Shown: piece by piece, positions 62,077 to 64,000 of the stretch
How positions within the stretch are numbered: the stretch's first letter is position 1
How the letters are laid out: each line of letters begins with the position of its first letter
Origin: Rhabdonatronobacter sediminivivens
GTDB lineage: Bacteria; Pseudomonadota; Alphaproteobacteria; Rhodobacterales; Rhodobacteraceae
DNA: 64,000 nucleotides
NCBI RefSeq assembly: GCF_013415485.1
Contig: NZ_JACBXS010000005.1
Span: forward strand, 62,001-126,000
Direction of reading: 5' to 3'
The notes under the pieces: generated by a model
Database searches by the model: none
The model's input: the letters and a program-made list of their open reading frames with translations, nothing else
Told to the model about the DNA's origin: nothing
Made by a program: the position numbers and the translations under genes

Positions 62077-63474
62077 TCAGCCGGCGCCGGGGCTTTCGCA
62101 GATCTCTCCCAGCGCTTCGTCGATCGCGCTGGTGATCTGGTCGATCTGATCGGCGCTAACCATCAGCGCGGGGCTGAGGCAGAGCGTATTGTTCAGCCCC
62201 GGAATGGAGCGGTTGGTCATGCCGATCTGAACGCCGCGCTTCATCACCGCGCCTAGGACGGCGGCGACCTGCGCCTCGGGTAGCGGCGCGCGCGTGGCGC
62301 GGTCGGCCACCAGTTCGGCGCCGCAAAACAGCCCCTTGCCGCGCACATCGCCGATGACCGGGTGCCGCGCCTGCAGCGCGCGCAGATTGTCCATCAACCG
62401 CGCGCCCATGGCGGTGCAATTGTCCAGCAACCCTTCATCCTCGATGATGCGCATGTTTTCCAGCGCGGCCGCGGGGCCGGCGGTGCAGCCGCCAAAGGTG
62501 GAGATGTCACGGAAATAGGAGAGCGGATCGCCGGGGTCATCCTTGAACATGTCGAACACGGCTTCGGTTGTCACGGTGCAGGAAATCGCCGCATAGCCCG
62601 AGGCGACCCCCTTGGCCATGGTCACGATATCGGGCTGGATGCCGAAGTGCTGATAGCCGAACCAGGTGCCGGTGCGCCCGACGCCGCAGACAACCTCGTC
62701 GATGATCAGCAGAAGTCCGTATTTCCGGCAGATCTCCTGCACGCGGGGCCAGTAGCCTTCGGGCGGAGTGATGACGCCGCCGCCAGCGGTCACGGGTTCC
62801 AGGATGATGGCGCCGACCGTATCCGGGCCTTCACGCAGGATCACCTCTTCGATGGCATCGGCCGCGCGCAGGCCGTAATCCGCGACCTCGCCCCATTGGC
62901 TGCGATATTCCAGGCAATGGGGCACGGGGATGAAGCCCGGGGGGAAGGGGCCATACATGGCGCGGCGTTCCTCTTGCCCGCCCGAGGCAAGGGTGGCGAT
63001 GGTGGTGCCGTGGTAATCACGCTCTCGATACAGGATCTTCCATTTGCGCCCGCCGTGCTGGCGATGGGCGATCTGGCGGACGATCTTGTAGGCTTTCTCA
63101 TTCGCCTCGGACCCGGAGTTGGAATAATAGACGCGGGACATGCCGGGCATCTTTTCGATCAGCCGTTCGGCGAATTGCGCGCCGGGGATGGACCCTGCGG
63201 CACCGGCAAAGAAATTCATCCGCACCAGCTGGTCGCGCACCGCATCGGCGATGGTTTCGCGCCCGTAGCCGACATTCACGGTCCAGACCCCGCCGGACAC
63301 AGCGTCCAGCGTCTCGCGCCCGGTGGCGTCCCAGACGCGCAACCCGCGGCCTTCGACGATCACGCGGGGGTCGGTTGTCTCATAGGTTTTGTGCTGGCTG
63401 AGGTGATGCCAGACATGGGCGCGGTCAGCGGCGATCACATGGCTCAGGTCGTTGTGGCGCGGCGCGTCATCCAT
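62077..63474 (-). CDS. tpa: Class III aminotransferase, probable taurine-pyruvate aminotransferase (Tpa)
   Basis: A 465-residue class III PLP aminotransferase. The PLP-lysine motif is IVTMAKGVASGY, LLLIIDEVVCGVGRTG holds the Asp, and SNSGSEANEKAYKI the phosphate loop. The N-terminal AAHVWHHL-like string (AHVWHHLSQHK) and the YGRETI and MNFFAGAAGSIPG regions resemble Tpa proteins of Rhodobacteraceae, which make sulfoacetaldehyde from taurine. The divergent GntR/MocR-type regulator strengthens this, since TauR-Tpa divergence is known in Rhodobacter. Other omega-amino acid or polyamine aminotransferases of the family cannot be excluded. ATG 63474 is 122 bp from the regulator start. Confidence 0.68.
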   Translation of the reverse strand: MDDAPRHNDLSHVIAADRAHVWHHLSQHKTYETTDPRVIVEGRGLRVWDATGRETLDAVSGGVWTVNVGYGRETIADAVRDQLVRMNFFAGAAGSIPGAQFAERLIEKMPGMSRVYYSNSGSEANEKAYKIVRQIAHRQHGGRKWKILYRERDYHGTTIATLASGGQEERRAMYGPFPPGFIPVPHCLEYRSQWGEVADYGLRAADAIEEVILREGPDTVGAIILEPVTAGGGVITPPEGYWPRVQEICRKYGLLLIIDEVVCGVGRTGTWFGYQHFGIQPDIVTMAKGVASGYAAISCTVTTEAVFDMFKDDPGDPLSYFRDISTFGGCTAGPAAALENMRIIEDEGLLDNCTAMGARLMDNLRALQARHPVIGDVRGKGLFCGAELVADRATRAPLPEAQVAAVLGAVMKRGVQIGMTNRSIPGLNNTLCLSPALMVSADQIDQITSAIDEALGEICESPGAG

Positions 63475-63596
63475 GGCGGGCTCCTGTCAGCGGGTCAGAG
63501 CAAAGCCTGCCTGCATCGCGGGCTTGCAGATAGGGCCAGTCCGGCGCTATCCATGTGGCCAGATCATGCCCGCTGCCTGTCATGGGGGATCGCCTG

Positions 63597-64000
63597 ATGG
63601 CCATTGCACCCAGCTGTTTCGCGCTGGACCCTGACACCCCGGGAACCCTTCAGCAGCGCATCCGCCAGATGGTGGCCGAGGCGATCCTTGCAGGGCGGCT
63701 GCAGCCGGGGGAGCGGATGCCCTCCAGCCGCGGGTTGGCCAGTTATCTGGGGGTCAGCCGGATCACTGTCACCCTGGCCTATGGTGACCTGGTGGCCGAT
63801 GACTTCCTGCAGGCGCGGGGGCGGTCGGGGTATTTCGTATCTGCTCAGGCAGTTCCGCCGCCGGTGCGCGCCGCCCCCCGGGTTCAGGATGGTGCGGGGG
63901 TGGACTGGGCGCGCGCCCTGGGGCCACGGGCCGAGGCCCCGCTGGGCAGCGCCAAGCCCGCCGACTGGCGCAGCTATCGCTTCCCCTTCATCTATGGCCA
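63597..64000 (+). CDS. MocR/GntR-type regulator, probable TauR, 3' end cut by window edge
   Basis: The reading frame from ATG 63597 (134 codons) is open to the window edge. The N-terminal winged helix-turn-helix is clear: LQQRIRQMVAEAILAGRLQP, RMPSSRGLASYLGVSRITV and the GYFVSAQ wing, GntR type. A linker and the beginning of an aminotransferase-like domain follow (DWRSYRFPFIYG), which is the MocR subfamily layout. It is divergent from the Tpa-like gene, as TauR is. ATG 63582 in frame is an alternative start; the GGGGGA ribosome site favours 63597. A TauR label is inference from layout. Confidence 0.75.
   Translation, partial: MAIAPSCFALDPDTPGTLQQRIRQMVAEAILAGRLQPGERMPSSRGLASYLGVSRITVTLAYGDLVADDFLQARGRSGYFVSAQAVPPPVRAAPRVQDGAGVDWARALGPRAEAPLGSAKPADWRSYRFPFIYG

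Noticed and set aside
63534..63562. Two GGCCAG direct repeats in the tpa-regulator gap as a TauR site
   Set aside because: Too short and they do not match the TauR site I recall; kept out as unsupported.
1..64000. Mobile elements, prophage, CRISPR or integrated plasmid
   Set aside because: No transposase, integrase, terminal repeat or direct-repeat array was seen, and codon use looks uniform; the region reads as core chromosome.

Overview
The window is a 64 kb piece of a GC-rich alphaproteobacterial chromosome, most likely from the Rhodobacteraceae (Rhodobacterales). Pointers are the single-cysteine DksA, the FAD/NAD heterotetrameric sarcosine oxidase cluster, a SoeABC-type sulfite dehydrogenase, a taurine-type aminotransferase divergent from a MocR-type regulator, and many short gene pairs with ATGA overlaps. 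I see no insertion sequence, prophage, integrase, CRISPR array, rRNA or tRNA gene. Both window edges cut genes (a DciA/DUF721 gene at the left, a MocR-type regulator at the right).

Layout: 0-5 kb carries DUF721, a DsbA-like oxidoreductase and a large cytoplasmic hybrid histidine kinase with GAF and five PAS domains. 5.3-9.1 kb is a minus-strand set: MoxR ATPase, DUF2927 lipoprotein, a 54-residue membrane protein and a VWA protein. 9.2-16.3 kb is plus-strand: dksA with a clear intrinsic terminator, an FAD monooxygenase, then soeA, an embedded SAM methyltransferase, soeB and soeC. 16.4-24.5 kb holds deoD, an unusual multi-spanning hydrolase-like protein, hisB-hisH, a LolCD-type ABC transporter and dnaB. 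24.7-30.4 kb has an AttH-like protein with a di-haem cytochrome c, an FkbM methyltransferase, trmO, rlmE and a Ppx/GppA phosphatase. 30.6-34.2 kb has creatinase, NAD kinase and glyA. 34.4-39.1 kb is a two-subunit molybdenum hydroxylase and a GT2 glycosyltransferase with an MshEN-like N-terminus. 39.3-46.9 kb has selO, purQ, a DctB/DctD-like two-component pair, ruvX and ccmI. 47.1-54.1 kb is sarcosine oxidase soxB-(small ORF)-soxD-soxA-soxG and an aminotransferase. 54.2-64 kb has gap with LacI-type palindromes, DUF4168, cysK, an MscS channel, alaX, DUF1330, a taurine-type aminotransferase and its probable regulator.

Two metabolic themes connect distant genes. Creatinase would make sarcosine and urea, sarcosine oxidase would turn sarcosine into glycine plus methylene-tetrahydrofolate, and GlyA interconverts those with serine. 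The taurine aminotransferase/regulator pair at the right end would feed sulfoacetaldehyde and then sulfite, which SoeABC can oxidise to sulfate.

The strongest unexplained signal is non-coding. Nine long GC-rich hairpins lie within 50 nt after nine different stop codons. Eight enclose a 15-nt loop core CCCNCCCNCCCNCCC in the transcript sense, so the transcribed template strand always carries G3N1G3N1G3N1G3, an ideal G-quadruplex motif. Orientation follows the gene in every case, and some convergent gene pairs have one copy for each gene. One copy sits inside the sarcosine oxidase operon. These look like a family of transcription-oriented 3'-end elements with no U-tract.
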